Below, one piece after another: positions 18,744-28,755 of a stretch of DNA of 64,000 nucleotides. Position 1 is the stretch's first letter. Every line of letters starts with the position of its first letter. The DNA is taken from NCBI GenBank assembly GCA_938074535.1, contig CALJER010000003.1, positions 1 through 64,000 on the forward strand. Reading direction: 5' to 3'. The notes beneath the pieces were generated by a model, which searched no databases, was not told the DNA's origin, and saw only the letters and a program-made list of their open reading frames with translations. The translations under genes and the position numbers were made by a program. The DNA comes from an uncultured archaeon. GTDB taxonomy: Archaea > Hadarchaeota > Hadarchaeia > Hadarchaeales > WYZ-LMO6.

Positions 18744-19514
18744 CAGAGCTCTGGCTCCGGACTATTTCTCCACCCCGCTCTCCGCGGGGGCCGACGTGTG
18801 TCGGGACGCACCTGCGCCCCGACTCATCTGCCTTCCGGCATCAGTCTCTACGGGGTGGGAAGCTTGTAAGAGAACTCGGGCAGAACGTGGGGCCGGACCA
18901 GCTCCAGGAACCTCCCGTTGCACCTCTTGAGGAGGCGCAGCCTGTGGCACTCGCCGTCCCTGTTCAGGTTGGCTATGAGGTAGAACCTGCGGAGCGCCCT
19001 GATCAGTCTGAACTGCTCCTCCACGCCGAACGCCTGGGTGTTGAAGTAGACGGCGTTCCTCGAGAGGCTGCCTCTGTCCATGAACCAGACCGCGAGGGCG
19101 AAGGGAGTCAGCATCTTCCCTATTCCCTCCGGAACGGTCTTCCTTCCGCCCCTGTAGAACTCCAGGTAGAGTCTGTCCAGCTCAGGATGGGTCCTCGTGA
19201 CGAGCTCGCAGCACTCCTTCCCGTTGCGGTGGTAGCTTCCCGGGCGGGCAAGGTCTCCCAGCATCCTGCGCTTCCATTCCACGTAGAAGGCCCTCCTGGA
19301 ACTCTGCGAGAACTCGAACACCACCTTGTTCCCTTGCTTCCGCAGGTGCCCGTCTCCGAGCAGCGAGCCTATCAGCAGCTCCCTCTGGGTCTCCGTGAGT
19401 TCCATCTTCCCACTTCCCTCGGAGTCACCCCCTTTATTCCCTTCCCCGCGGGGGGCTTCTCCGATATCAGTCGGTGCTCTGGCCGGCATTGCTGCCGCCA
19501 TACCCCAAAGGCTG
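18744..19514 (-). other. Group I intron (771 nt) in 23S at E. coli 2500/2501
   Basis: 5' exon ..UACCU|CAGCCUUUGGGGUA (U.G pair at splice site), intron ends ..CUCUG| (omega G), exon CGAUGUCGG; S-like element GAAAUAGUCC, R-like CCCCGUAGAGACUG. Confidence 0.82.
18848..19405 (-). CDS. LAGLIDADG homing endonuclease in 23S-2500 intron; second motif degenerate
   Basis: MELTETQRELLIGSLLGDGHLRK; second motif ALAVWFMDRGSLS. Confidence 0.85.
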   Translation of the reverse strand: MELTETQRELLIGSLLGDGHLRKQGNKVVFEFSQSSRRAFYVEWKRRMLGDLARPGSYHRNGKECCELVTRTHPELDRLYLEFYRGGRKTVPEGIGKMLTPFALAVWFMDRGSLSRNAVYFNTQAFGVEEQFRLIRALRRFYLIANLNRDGECHRLRLLKRCNGRFLELVRPHVLPEFSYKLPTP

Positions 19515-20034
19515 AGGTAGCAAACCGCGGGGTCGATATGGACTCTCGCCCGCGACCACTCTGTTATCCCCGGGGTACCTTTTCTGTCATCCGGAGCCCT
19601 CACCAAGAGGGACATCCGGGTTCGCTAGGCCCGGCTTTCGCCCCTGCGCGCCTTGGTAGTGAGCGCGCAGTCAGACCGGCTTTTGGCCTTGTCCTTGGCG
19701 GCGGAGTTCTGACCCGCCTAAGCCGATCTTTGGACCCCCTCGATATCCTTTCGAGGGGCTGCCGCCCCAGCGAAACTGCCCACCTGCCGTTGTTCCCCTG
19801 GCGGGGTTAGGGGCGTGGTCGTGGATGGGCGGTGTTACATCGGCGCCTCCACCGGGCCCGAAGACCCGGCTTCGAAGGCTCCCGCCTACCCTCTGCACCC
19901 GCAACCGCGTCCCAGCGACAGGCTGCAGTAAAGGTCCACGGGGTCTTCGTTTCCCTTCGGGGGACCCCGGCATGTTCGCCGGCAAGCGGGTTCACCGGGT
20001 TCCAGGTCGGGACAGTGGGGGACTCGTTGATTCC

Positions 20035-20066
<32 letters not shown>

Positions 20067-20081
20067 TTACGCTACCTTAAG

Positions 20082-20921
20082 CTCCCCTTCTTCAGGGGTG
20101 GACCATATCATCGCACCGTTTCCCGGTGCGCCTGGCGTATGGTCTCTGAGGATCTCCCTTCACGAGCCCATCCAGCTTCTTCATCTTCTCCGGGTGTCTG
20201 AAGCCCACGGTTTCTCTGAACTTTTGGACCCGCTCCAAACCTTTTATGACAAGTGAGAACTGGGGGTTTTTCCCCCACGCCCTGGGTTTCTTGACCCAAA
20301 CCGTGCTTTCGATCCCGAGCTGCTCAAGGATTTCCTGGAGCTGTTTTATCAGCGGCTTGGCGATCATATCGATTCCCACGTAGGGATGGGCGTACGCCCT
20401 TCCTCCGTGCACCTCTCTGTCGGCTCCGCAGTAGCCCTCCGCATCGAAGAGCCCTTTGGCGACCTCCAGCCTGGAGCCGGCGTCCACCGCGAACATCCTG
20501 GGTATCCTGAGGGTCGTGAGCTTCCTGCCCTTCGGATACCCGAGTTCGATGAGGAAGTCGTGCACGTCCCTGCGGTTGGTGCTGGCCACCCAGCGGTTCG
20601 GTGAAGCTCTGCTGATTCTGGGTTTGAAGCCGAAGATCCTTTCCACTCTCTCCGCCACCATCTTCACGAACTCCTCGCTCCCGTCCCTGCAGAACACCGT
20701 GTAGGAGCTTCCGTAGACGCCCCCATCGCCGAGCATCACTCCCACGAGGTAAGCCAGGGACTCCGCCATCGCTGTGTTTAAGAGGGACTCTGTATAAATC
20801 AGGGGCTTGCTCAGGGATTTCCTGCGGGTCGACCACATCCTTCCGGGCTCTGTTACCCTTCCGGGTGTCCCGGGCTTCCGGTCTTCCCCGCATACAGCCA
20901 GGTTTTACAACCCCCTTCCCG
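20082..20921 (-). other. Group I intron (840 nt) in 23S at E. coli 1923/1924
   Basis: 5' exon AACCCU|CGGGAAGGGGGUU (P1 with U.G), intron ends GGGGAG|CUUAAGGUAGCG; S-like element GAUAUGGUCC. Confidence 0.8.
20092..20769 (-). CDS. LAGLIDADG homing endonuclease in 23S-1923 intron
   Basis: MAESLAYLVGVMLGDGGVYGS and EVAKGLFDAEGYCG motifs. Confidence 0.88.
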   Translation of the reverse strand: MAESLAYLVGVMLGDGGVYGSSYTVFCRDGSEEFVKMVAERVERIFGFKPRISRASPNRWVASTNRRDVHDFLIELGYPKGRKLTTLRIPRMFAVDAGSRLEVAKGLFDAEGYCGADREVHGGRAYAHPYVGIDMIAKPLIKQLQEILEQLGIESTVWVKKPRAWGKNPQFSLVIKGLERVQKFRETVGFRHPEKMKKLDGLVKGDPQRPYARRTGKRCDDMVHP

Positions 20922-23061
20922 AGGGTTATAGTTACCCCCGCCCATTGGCGGCGCTTCGACCGGTTGGGCCCGGCTTTCACGTACCGCCTGTAGGCAGAAT
21001 TCAGCTCCCGTACTCACCCTTTCGGGCTAGCGGGAACCTACGTTTTTATTAAACAGTCGGTCCCCCCTGGTCACTGCGACCTGCCCTCCGCAGGGCAGGC
21101 ACCCCTTCTCCCGAAGTTACGGGGCCAACTTGCCGAATTCCCTGACCTGGTGTCTCCCGTCACGCCTTAGGCTTCTCACCTAGGGGCACCTGTGTCGGAT
21201 CTAGGTACGGTCACCCAGGGTCCCATTTCCGGTTCCCCTTTTCACGGGCCCCGGAGATGAACCGAACCCGCCTAACGGCAGGCCCATCCCGCCCTCCTCC
21301 GGTTCTCTCCATTACGGAACTCCCCGGACTTCGACGGTTGGATGGAGCGACGACCCCACTCGGTCTGCCCCGAGGCGTCGGAGAACCGGCCTGCGTTGCC
21401 GCGGGTACCTGGGTGGTTCCGGAATATTAACCGGATTCCCTTTCGATGGCCTCTGGTTGAGGGCCACCTCAGGACCGACTAACCCTCGGCTGACGACCAT
21501 TGCCGAGGAACCCGGGCCCCTTCGGCGGTGGGGATTCTCACCCCACTAGGCTGTTACTACCACCAGGATCCTCATTCCCACGCGGTCCACCCGACCTCAC
21601 GGCCGGGCTTCTCCCCACGCGGGACGCCCTCCTACCGGATCAGGCTACTCAGCTTCGCCTGCCCCGGGGTCTCGGCAGCTGGCTTGAGCCCCGTCCATCT
21701 TCGGTGCCCCCACCCTCGACGGGTCCGCTTTTACGCGTTGTTTAAAGGATGGCTGCTTCTGAGCCTACCTCCCCGCTGTTTCAGGGTGGAGACGCCCTTT
21801 GGATTTCTGCACTTAGCCAGCATTTGGGGGCCTTAACCCCGGTCTGGGTTGTTCCCCTCTCGGAGCGGGAGCTTACCCCCCGCACCCCGTCTCCGGCGGT
21901 CTACGGCGCCGACCGCTTCGGAGTTCGACAGCGAGGGCAAGGGTTTCCCCCTGTCACCCCGCAATCGGTGCTCTACACGGCCGGCAGCCTCGCGCCGGGC
22001 CTGACTGCGGCCAGCTTCGGAGGGAACCAGCTGTCACCGGGCTTGATGGGTCTTTCGCCACTAGCCCAGGGTCATCCGACCGAATTGCACATCAAGACCG
22101 GTTCGGCCCTCCACCCCACAGAGGGGCTTCAGCCTGCCCTGGACTAGATCGCCCGGTTTCGGGTCTCACCGCCGTGACTCCGGGCGCTGTTAACACCCCG
22201 TCCCTCGCCCTTTCGGGCTGCGGACCGTTGCTTTCGCTGCGGCTCCGGGGTTCCAACCCCTTAACCTCGCCACGACGGTGAACTCCCTGGCCCGTGATTC
22301 AAGACGGACGGTACGACCCCGATCCCCCTCCCTCGTACCACCGCCTCGCGACGGCTTCCTTCGGGAGGGATCAGCTCTTTCGGGCCGTACCTTACTGTCG
22401 CCACCTGGTTTCAGGCTCTTTTCACCCCCCTTCCGGGGTGCTTTTCAGCTTTCCCTCGCGGTACTGCGTCCGCTATCGGTCTCGAGACGTATTTAGGGTT
22501 GGGAGTTGGTGCCTCCCGGCTTCGGACGCCAATCCCGAGGCGCCCTACTCAGGATCCCTCCCCTCGTATCCTGCACAGTTGCCCCTACGGGGCTTTCACC
22601 CTCTCCGGCGCGCCTTTCCAGGCGACTTCGGGTTCCCGTGCGAGGAATTGGAGGAGGTCCTGCAACCCCACATCCCCGACGGCTTTCGCCGCCGGGTTCG
22701 GTTTGCCCTGTGCCCTCTTCACTCGCCGTTACTGAGGGCATCGCTCTTGCTTTCTCTTCCTCCCGGTACTGAGATGTTTCACTTCCCGGGGTTCCCGTTC
22801 GCAGCCCTCTGAGGAGCCGCGAACGCAGGGGGTCAACCCCCCTGCGGGATTCCCATTCGGTCATCCCGGGTTCTAAGGCTGCCTGCGCCTCGCCCGGGCT
22901 TTTCGCAGCTTGCCACGACCTTCTTCGGCGCTCGAGCCGAGCCATCCCCCAGGTGGCTTGGTTCCCCGCTCGACGGCTTCCGGACCTGTGCCTGGCCTCA
23001 TCAGCTCTTTTGAGCCTGAGCCCTTCGCGCGAAGAGCGCTCCCTCTCCCCGCGCTGCATCC

Positions 23062-23136
23062 TGGTGGACCCGCCGGGACTCGAACCCGGGACCTTCGGCT
23101 TGCAAAGCCGACGCTCTACCGCTGAGCTACGGGCCC
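23062..23136 (-). tRNA. tRNA-Ala (anticodon TGC), CCA encoded
   Basis: GGGCCCGTAGCTCAGCGGTAGAGCGTCGGCTTTGCAAGCCGAAGGTCCCGGGTTCGAGTCCCGGCGGGTCCACCA full cloverleaf, between 16S and 23S. Confidence 0.97.
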
Positions 23137-23182
23137 AAGAGAAGTCCGGGCCTCCGCCGGATATATACGTAGGAGGTGATCG

Positions 23183-23221
<39 letters not shown>

Positions 23222-23291
23222 CCCCAGTCGTCCACCCCGCAAACGACGCCCCCAACCTGGAAGCGCCTATTGCGGAGCGAACTTCCGTGGC

Positions 23292-23334
<43 letters not shown>

Positions 23335-23751
23335 GGATAGTGGCCCGCGATTACTAGGGATTCCACCTTCACGAGGGCGAGTTTCAGCCCTCGATCCGAA
23401 CTAAGCGCGGGTTTAGGGGATTGGCTCCCCCTTACGGGGTGGCATCCCATTGTCCCGCGCATTGTGACCCGCGTGTAGCCCAGGAGTTTCGGGGCATACG
23501 GACCTACCGTCGCCCTCTCCTTCCTCTGGCTTAGCGCCAGCGGTCTCCCTAGAGTGCCCGGCTCTCCCACCGATGGCAACTAGGGACGAGGGTCTCGCTC
23601 GTTGCCTCACTTAAGAGGACGCCTCACGGTACGAGCTGACGACGGCCATGCACCACCTCTCAGCTAGTCGAGCAAGGTCTTCAGCCTGGCCTTCATCCAG
23701 CTGTCTCCCCTGGTGAGTTGTCCGGCGTTGAATCCAATTGAACCGCAGGTC

Positions 23752-23794
<43 letters not shown>

Positions 23795-23907
23795 CCTTGC
23801 GGCCGTACTCCCCAGGCGGCGGGCTTAACGGCTTCCCTCCGACACTGGGAGCCCTCGAGGGACTCCCAACATCTGGCCCGCATCCTTTACTGCTGGGACT
23901 ACCGGGG

Positions 23908-24630
23908 TCAGGGACCCTCACGTTGCCGTGAGGCCTGGACTATGTCTTCATCTGAGATAGCGAACTTGACGAGCCCTGCTATCTCAGATGCCCAGCGTTG
24001 GCGTGATGAGGGCTTGCGGTAGAGGAGAATCTTTCGCTTCATGCACTCCGGCACGAAAGGGGCTATGAGCTTCAGGAAGCTCTTGGTCTCGTTGGTGGAA
24101 CGCAGCCAGAGCCTGTATCTCCCCGTCCCCCTTTTTGCCGGGGCTATCCTGAAGTGCAGCCCCCACACCTTCAGGAAGTACCTCCTGGCGACCCTCACCT
24201 CCCGCGGGGAAAAGCTGTCGGTGCAGAGAACTGCCTGTGTCCTGTTCCTGACCAGGCTTCCGTCGTCAAGCCACCAGACGCAGAGACCGAGGGGGCGGAG
24301 CTGGTTGAGCCATTTCCTCCTCACCCCCTTAGAGATTAGCTCGAAGATCTCGAGGAGCTTTGGACTGGCCGAACTCACGTAGACCGCTTTTCTCCTGCCT
24401 TTGGACGCGGCGTCCTGCACTTCCACGATCCTTCCCCCCAGCTCCTTCAGGAGGAAGCCCGCCTTCCACTCCAGGTACTCCTTTTGCTCGGCGCCGTGCC
24501 TGATCACGAGCCTTGGATGGGCGTATCCTCTGTACTTCCTGAGGGATCCGTCTCCCAGCAGGGTTCCGAGGATCACCTGTTTCGCCTCCTCCGACAAAGG
24601 GGCGGGCTGCCCCTTCTGTCCGGCCCTCAT
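23908..24630 (-). CDS. LAGLIDADG homing endonuclease in 16S-793 intron
   Basis: EEAKQVILGTLLGDGSLRK and LGLCVWWLDDGSLV motifs. Confidence 0.88.
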   Translation of the reverse strand: MRAGQKGQPAPLSEEAKQVILGTLLGDGSLRKYRGYAHPRLVIRHGAEQKEYLEWKAGFLLKELGGRIVEVQDAASKGRRKAVYVSSASPKLLEIFELISKGVRRKWLNQLRPLGLCVWWLDDGSLVRNRTQAVLCTDSFSPREVRVARRYFLKVWGLHFRIAPAKRGTGRYRLWLRSTNETKSFLKLIAPFVPECMKRKILLYRKPSSRQRWASEIAGLVKFAISDEDIVQASRQREGP

Positions 24631-24784
24631 CACTAGTCTCTACGGGGTCGGGAGTATTTACCCCCGACTTCCCTCGGCGTTACCCCTGTGGGGCTTCGCC
24701 GATACAGCTGGGTCGCAGCGGAACCTAGGGCCGATTCCGCTGCTTACACCCTGCCGTCGCCGGCAGGGGAGACACCTTTGAGGT
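23909..24784 (-). other. Group I intron (876 nt) in 16S at E. coli 793/794
   Basis: GGAUUAGAU|ACCUCAAAGGUGUC (P1 GAUACC/GGUGUC with U.G at splice site); intron ends CCCUG| then ACCCCGGUAGUCC; R-like GUAGAGACUA, S-like AAGACAUAGUCC. Confidence 0.85.
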
Positions 24785-25814
24785 ATCTAATCCCGTTCGC
24801 TCCCCCAGCCTTCGCCCCTCACCGTCGGGTCCGTTCTCGTCCGGCGCCTTCGCTACGGGTGGTCCTCCGAGGATCAACGCATTTCACCGCTACCCCCGGA
24901 GTACCCCGGACGTCTCCCGGCCCCAAGACCGGTAGTTTCCCCCGCAAGCCGAACCGTTGGGCGGTCCGATTTCACGGGGGACTTGCCGGACCGGCTACGA
25001 GCGCTTTAGGCCCAATAATCGCGACCACCACTTGGGCTGCTGGTATTACCGCGGCGGCTGGCACCAGCCTTGCCCAGCCCTTATTCCCGGAGCTTTTTAC
25101 ACTCCGGAAAAACCGCCGATCGTGAGACCAGCGGCACTGGGGGTTCCCCCGTCACGCTTTCGCGCATTGCGGAGTTTTCGCGCCTGCTGCACCCCGTAGG
25201 GCCTGGGGCCTTGTCTCAGTCCCCATCTCCGGGCTCCGACTCCCATCGCCCGTACCCGTCGTAGGCTTGGTGGTCCGTTACACCACCAACTACCTGATAG
25301 GCCGCAGTCCCATCCTCGGGCGCCGTGGCTTTCAGTGAGGGCGCCTTCCAGCCTCCCTCACCTATGGGGTATTATCCTCAGTTTCCCGAGGTTATCCCCC
25401 ACCCGAGGGTAGGTTGACCACGTGTTACTGAGCCTTGCGCGGGGCCACGGTCAGAGACCGCGCCCTCCACTTGCATGGCTTAGCCGAACCCCCACAGCAG
25501 TGGCCTCCGGCAGGATCAACCGGAGTTAGGGTGGCCGCAAGTGCCTTGGCGGAGGCCTCGGACCTCTCTCGGACCCGAACTCTCCAGTGGCCTGGGTTTT
25601 TCGGGCCCACATGCTGATTCCACACCCGGAACCCGACCCCTCATCGCTGGTCAAACACCGGCTCCCGGCCGACGCCTTTCTTCAGGGGTGTGGAGCCAAT
25701 ATTATATGGGGATGAAGGCTTACTTAAGGCTTGTCCTTGGGGGGACGGCCACCCCCTTCGGCTTTCTCCCCTTAAGGACGGGCTCTTTATCCTTCAGGGG
25801 GAAAAAGAAGGGAG

Positions 25815-26516
25815 ATGAATAAAAAAATAGACGTTTCTGTGGTCGTTCCTACCTACAACGAGGCTAAAAACCTCCCCCTTCTGGTCAGGCGGCTGGCCAG
25901 AGCCTTCAGGGGCAGGAAGTGGGAAGTGGTGGTGGTGGATGATGGCTCCCCGGACGGGACGGGGAGGGTGGCGGAGGCCCTGGCAGGGAGGTATCCCCTC
26001 AGGCTGGTTCAGCGTGGTAGGAAGGGGGGTCTCGCCTCAGCGGTGGTGGAGGGGTGGCGGCACGCGAGGGGGGGGATCCTGGTGGTGATGGACGCCGACC
26101 TCCAGCACCCGCCCGAGCTGGCCCCTGAACTCGTCCGCTGTATAGAGGGGGGGGAGGAGATGGCCATAGCCTCCCGGTCCAGGTGGGAGGGGTGTAGAGG
26201 AGCAACGTCCAGGGTGGCGAGTGCCTTCGTCAGAGTTCTCCTGGTCCCAGGCGTCGAGGATCCACATGCCGGGTTTTTTGCCATCCGCAGGGAGATGCTT
26301 CAAGGGGTGAAGCTCAGGCCGAGGGGATACAAGATCCTGCTGGAGTGCCTGGCTAGGACGAAATGCCCCAGCATCGTGGAGGTTTCCTACTCCCCAGGGA
26401 AAAGGAGGTGGGGGAAGAGCAAGTGGGGCTGGAGGGAGGGGGTGGAGTATTTGGTTCAGTTTTTTTCCCTTCTGCGGAGCAGGAGACCCAGCTTTCGGTT
26501 AAAGATTTATGGGTGA
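25815..26516 (+). CDS. GT2 glycosyltransferase, dolichol-phosphate mannosyltransferase-like
   Basis: VSVVVPTYNEAKNLPLLVRRL..VVVDDGSPDGTGRVAEAL..MDADLQHPPE. Confidence 0.9.
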   Translation: MNKKIDVSVVVPTYNEAKNLPLLVRRLARAFRGRKWEVVVVDDGSPDGTGRVAEALAGRYPLRLVQRGRKGGLASAVVEGWRHARGGILVVMDADLQHPPELAPELVRCIEGGEEMAIASRSRWEGCRGATSRVASAFVRVLLVPGVEDPHAGFFAIRREMLQGVKLRPRGYKILLECLARTKCPSIVEVSYSPGKRRWGKSKWGWREGVEYLVQFFSLLRSRRPSFRLKIYG

Positions 26517-26641
26517 GAGAAAGTTTGGGGGTGCAGAGGAATGGAGAGCCGGGGAGGCTTTGCGGGTGAGAGGGGGTTTGGAGAAAAATTTCCCCCCCCG
26601 CTCCACTTCTCTGGCTTTGCCGGTGGCCTGCAGGGAAGCGG

Positions 26642-27775
26642 ATGAAGCTCGCAGTGGTCCACAACGTGCTGAACGTGAGGGGCGGTGCCGAAAGGGTGAT
26701 GCTCGTCCTGGCCCGGGCCTTCAGGGCGGATTTTTTCACGCTCATTTACGAGCCGGAGAAGACCTTTGAGGAGGCCCGTGGGCTGAGGATCGTGGAGCTC
26801 ACCAAAGGGTTTAGGATGCCCGAGAACAGGGCTTTCCACCCCTGGATCTATCCCCTCTTCGACCTCTTTGGAATGATGAAATTCCTGACCCTGGACCTTC
26901 AGGATTACGATCTTACCATAACGAGCGGCAAACTCGGTCTTTTCGCCAGGGGGAAAAGGACGATTCACTACTCCCATACCCCCACGAGGGTTCTGTACGA
27001 TTTGAGGCCGAGGATTTTAGAGTATCTCGAGAGAACCCACGGCCTGAAGGCGAGGCTCCTGGCCGCCGCCTGGTTTGAGGTTTGGAGGAGGCTCGATCGC
27101 TGGGCTGCTCAGAGGCCGGATGTGATGGTCGCCAACTCGAAGTTGGTGCGGGAGAGGATCAAAAAGTACTACGGAAGGGATTCCGTTCTCATCTACCCCC
27201 CTGTGGAGATAAAGAAGTTCAGAGAGGGGGAAGCGGAGGATTATTTCCTGGCGGTTCAGAGGATCAGCCCGGAGAAAAGGATTGAGGTGCTCCTCGAGGT
27301 TTTCAGGAGGCTCCCCCAGCAAAAGCTGGTTTTGGTGGGCGATTACGTGGATGAGGACTATAAGTTCAGGATCTCTAGGATGATGGAGGGACTGGAGAAT
27401 GTGACTTGGTACAGGAATGTAAGCGACCGAGAACTGGCTGACCTTTATTCCCACTGCAGGGCGGTGCTTCAGACCTCAGAAAATGTGGATTTCGGCATGG
27501 TGCCCGTGGAGGCGATGGCAAGCGGAAAGCCGGTGATAGCGGTGGACGAGGGAGGGTTCAGGGAAACGGTGGTGGATGGAGAAACGGGCCTGCTCGTGGG
27601 AAAGCCCTATGTGGAGAACTTCGTTAAGGTTCTTGAGAGCTTCGATTCCTTCAAGTTCTCTCCCACCGCCTGCAGGAGGAGGGCGGAGAATTTCTCTGAG
27701 GAGAGGTTCATAGAGAGGATGAGGGCCCTCGTGAAAAGAGTGCTGGAAAATTCCTTCCCCGGAAGGGATTTATGA
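26642..27775 (+). CDS. GT4 family glycosyltransferase
   Basis: MKLAVVHNVLNVRGGAERVMLVL..; C-terminal FGMVPVEAMASGKPVIAVDEGGFRETVVDGETGLLV. Confidence 0.9.
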   Translation: MKLAVVHNVLNVRGGAERVMLVLARAFRADFFTLIYEPEKTFEEARGLRIVELTKGFRMPENRAFHPWIYPLFDLFGMMKFLTLDLQDYDLTITSGKLGLFARGKRTIHYSHTPTRVLYDLRPRILEYLERTHGLKARLLAAAWFEVWRRLDRWAAQRPDVMVANSKLVRERIKKYYGRDSVLIYPPVEIKKFREGEAEDYFLAVQRISPEKRIEVLLEVFRRLPQQKLVLVGDYVDEDYKFRISRMMEGLENVTWYRNVSDRELADLYSHCRAVLQTSENVDFGMVPVEAMASGKPVIAVDEGGFRETVVDGETGLLVGKPYVENFVKVLESFDSFKFSPTACRRRAENFSEERFIERMRALVKRVLENSFPGRDL

Positions 27776-28755
27776 GGGTAAGAAAGCTTCTAAAGCTGAG
27801 AGCCTGGAGCTTTGCCTTTTTCAAGATGATGATATATCCCTTGACCTTCCTCCTCTACTCAGCATGGGTGCAGGAGACCTTCTCCCTGGAGAAGCTTCGG
27901 GAGTTCCTCCTGCTCCTTCTCTCCATAGGGCTGTATTTTGTCGGGGGAACCCTTTTGAACGATTTCTGCGACAGGGAGTATGACCTGAGGACGGGGAAAG
28001 CTACCGGTGTGGAGAGCCTCTCGGGAGTGGAGGTGTTCCTCCTCCTCTCCACCTCCATCTCCTCCTGCCTGCTCCTTGCCTGGATCGCGGCAGGAGGGTG
28101 GGCGCTGGTTTTGGGAATGGGATTGATATTCACAGCTCTCTATTCCCACCCCACCCCTAGGTTAAAGGAAAGGGGCAGCTTCGGTCTTCTTTCCAACACC
28201 CTGGCCGAGCTCTCACCCTTTCTCCTCATCCAGCTCTCCCAGGGGCATTTTGCCCTGGCTTCAGCTTTTTTCCTCCTGTTCTACTTCTTCTTCAGCCTGG
28301 CGGGCATACTGAACCACCAGCTGGATGACTACGCGGCGGACAGAGAGGTGGGGGTGAAAACCTTCGTGGTTGGGGTAGGTTACGAAAGAAGCCTCTCCCT
28401 TCTAAAGGGACTCTCCGCCTTGACCGGCTTTTTGTTCTTTCTCCTCTCTTTCTTTCTCTTCGAGTTGCCGTACTTTTCCTTGTTCTTTTTTTCCCTGCTC
28501 CTTCTCTACTTCCTGGACCGGTTCGGCTTTCTCTCCCTTCACAGGGAGCCTTTGAGGTGGCCCCTCTATTTCGTGGACTTCATTTACTTGGGCATGTTCG
28601 GCCTCTTCCCCCTCTACCTCTCGTTTGTGCTGGCAGTTTCCTACCCCACCTATTCTCTTCTCTTGATCTTCACGCTCTTTTGCGAGTGTGTGTTTCTTCG
28701 CAAAGTCTCGGATAGGGTTTTAAATTGGGTTCGGAAACTTGAGGAGAGAAGCTAG
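27772..28755 (+). CDS. UbiA family prenyltransferase
   Basis: LLNDFCDREYDLRTGKATG and NHQLDDYAADREVGVKTF Asp-rich motifs, multi-TM. Confidence 0.85.
   Translation: MRVRKLLKLRAWSFAFFKMMIYPLTFLLYSAWVQETFSLEKLREFLLLLLSIGLYFVGGTLLNDFCDREYDLRTGKATGVESLSGVEVFLLLSTSISSCLLLAWIAAGGWALVLGMGLIFTALYSHPTPRLKERGSFGLLSNTLAELSPFLLIQLSQGHFALASAFFLLFYFFFSLAGILNHQLDDYAADREVGVKTFVVGVGYERSLSLLKGLSALTGFLFFLLSFFLFELPYFSLFFFSLLLLYFLDRFGFLSLHREPLRWPLYFVDFIYLGMFGLFPLYLSFVLAVSYPTYSLLLIFTLFCECVFLRKVSDRVLNWVRKLEERS

Noticed and set aside
21500-23125. Short ORFs inside 16S/23S rRNA (e.g. 22294..22812, 22493..23242)
   Set aside because: They lie in conserved rRNA sequence; no protein signature
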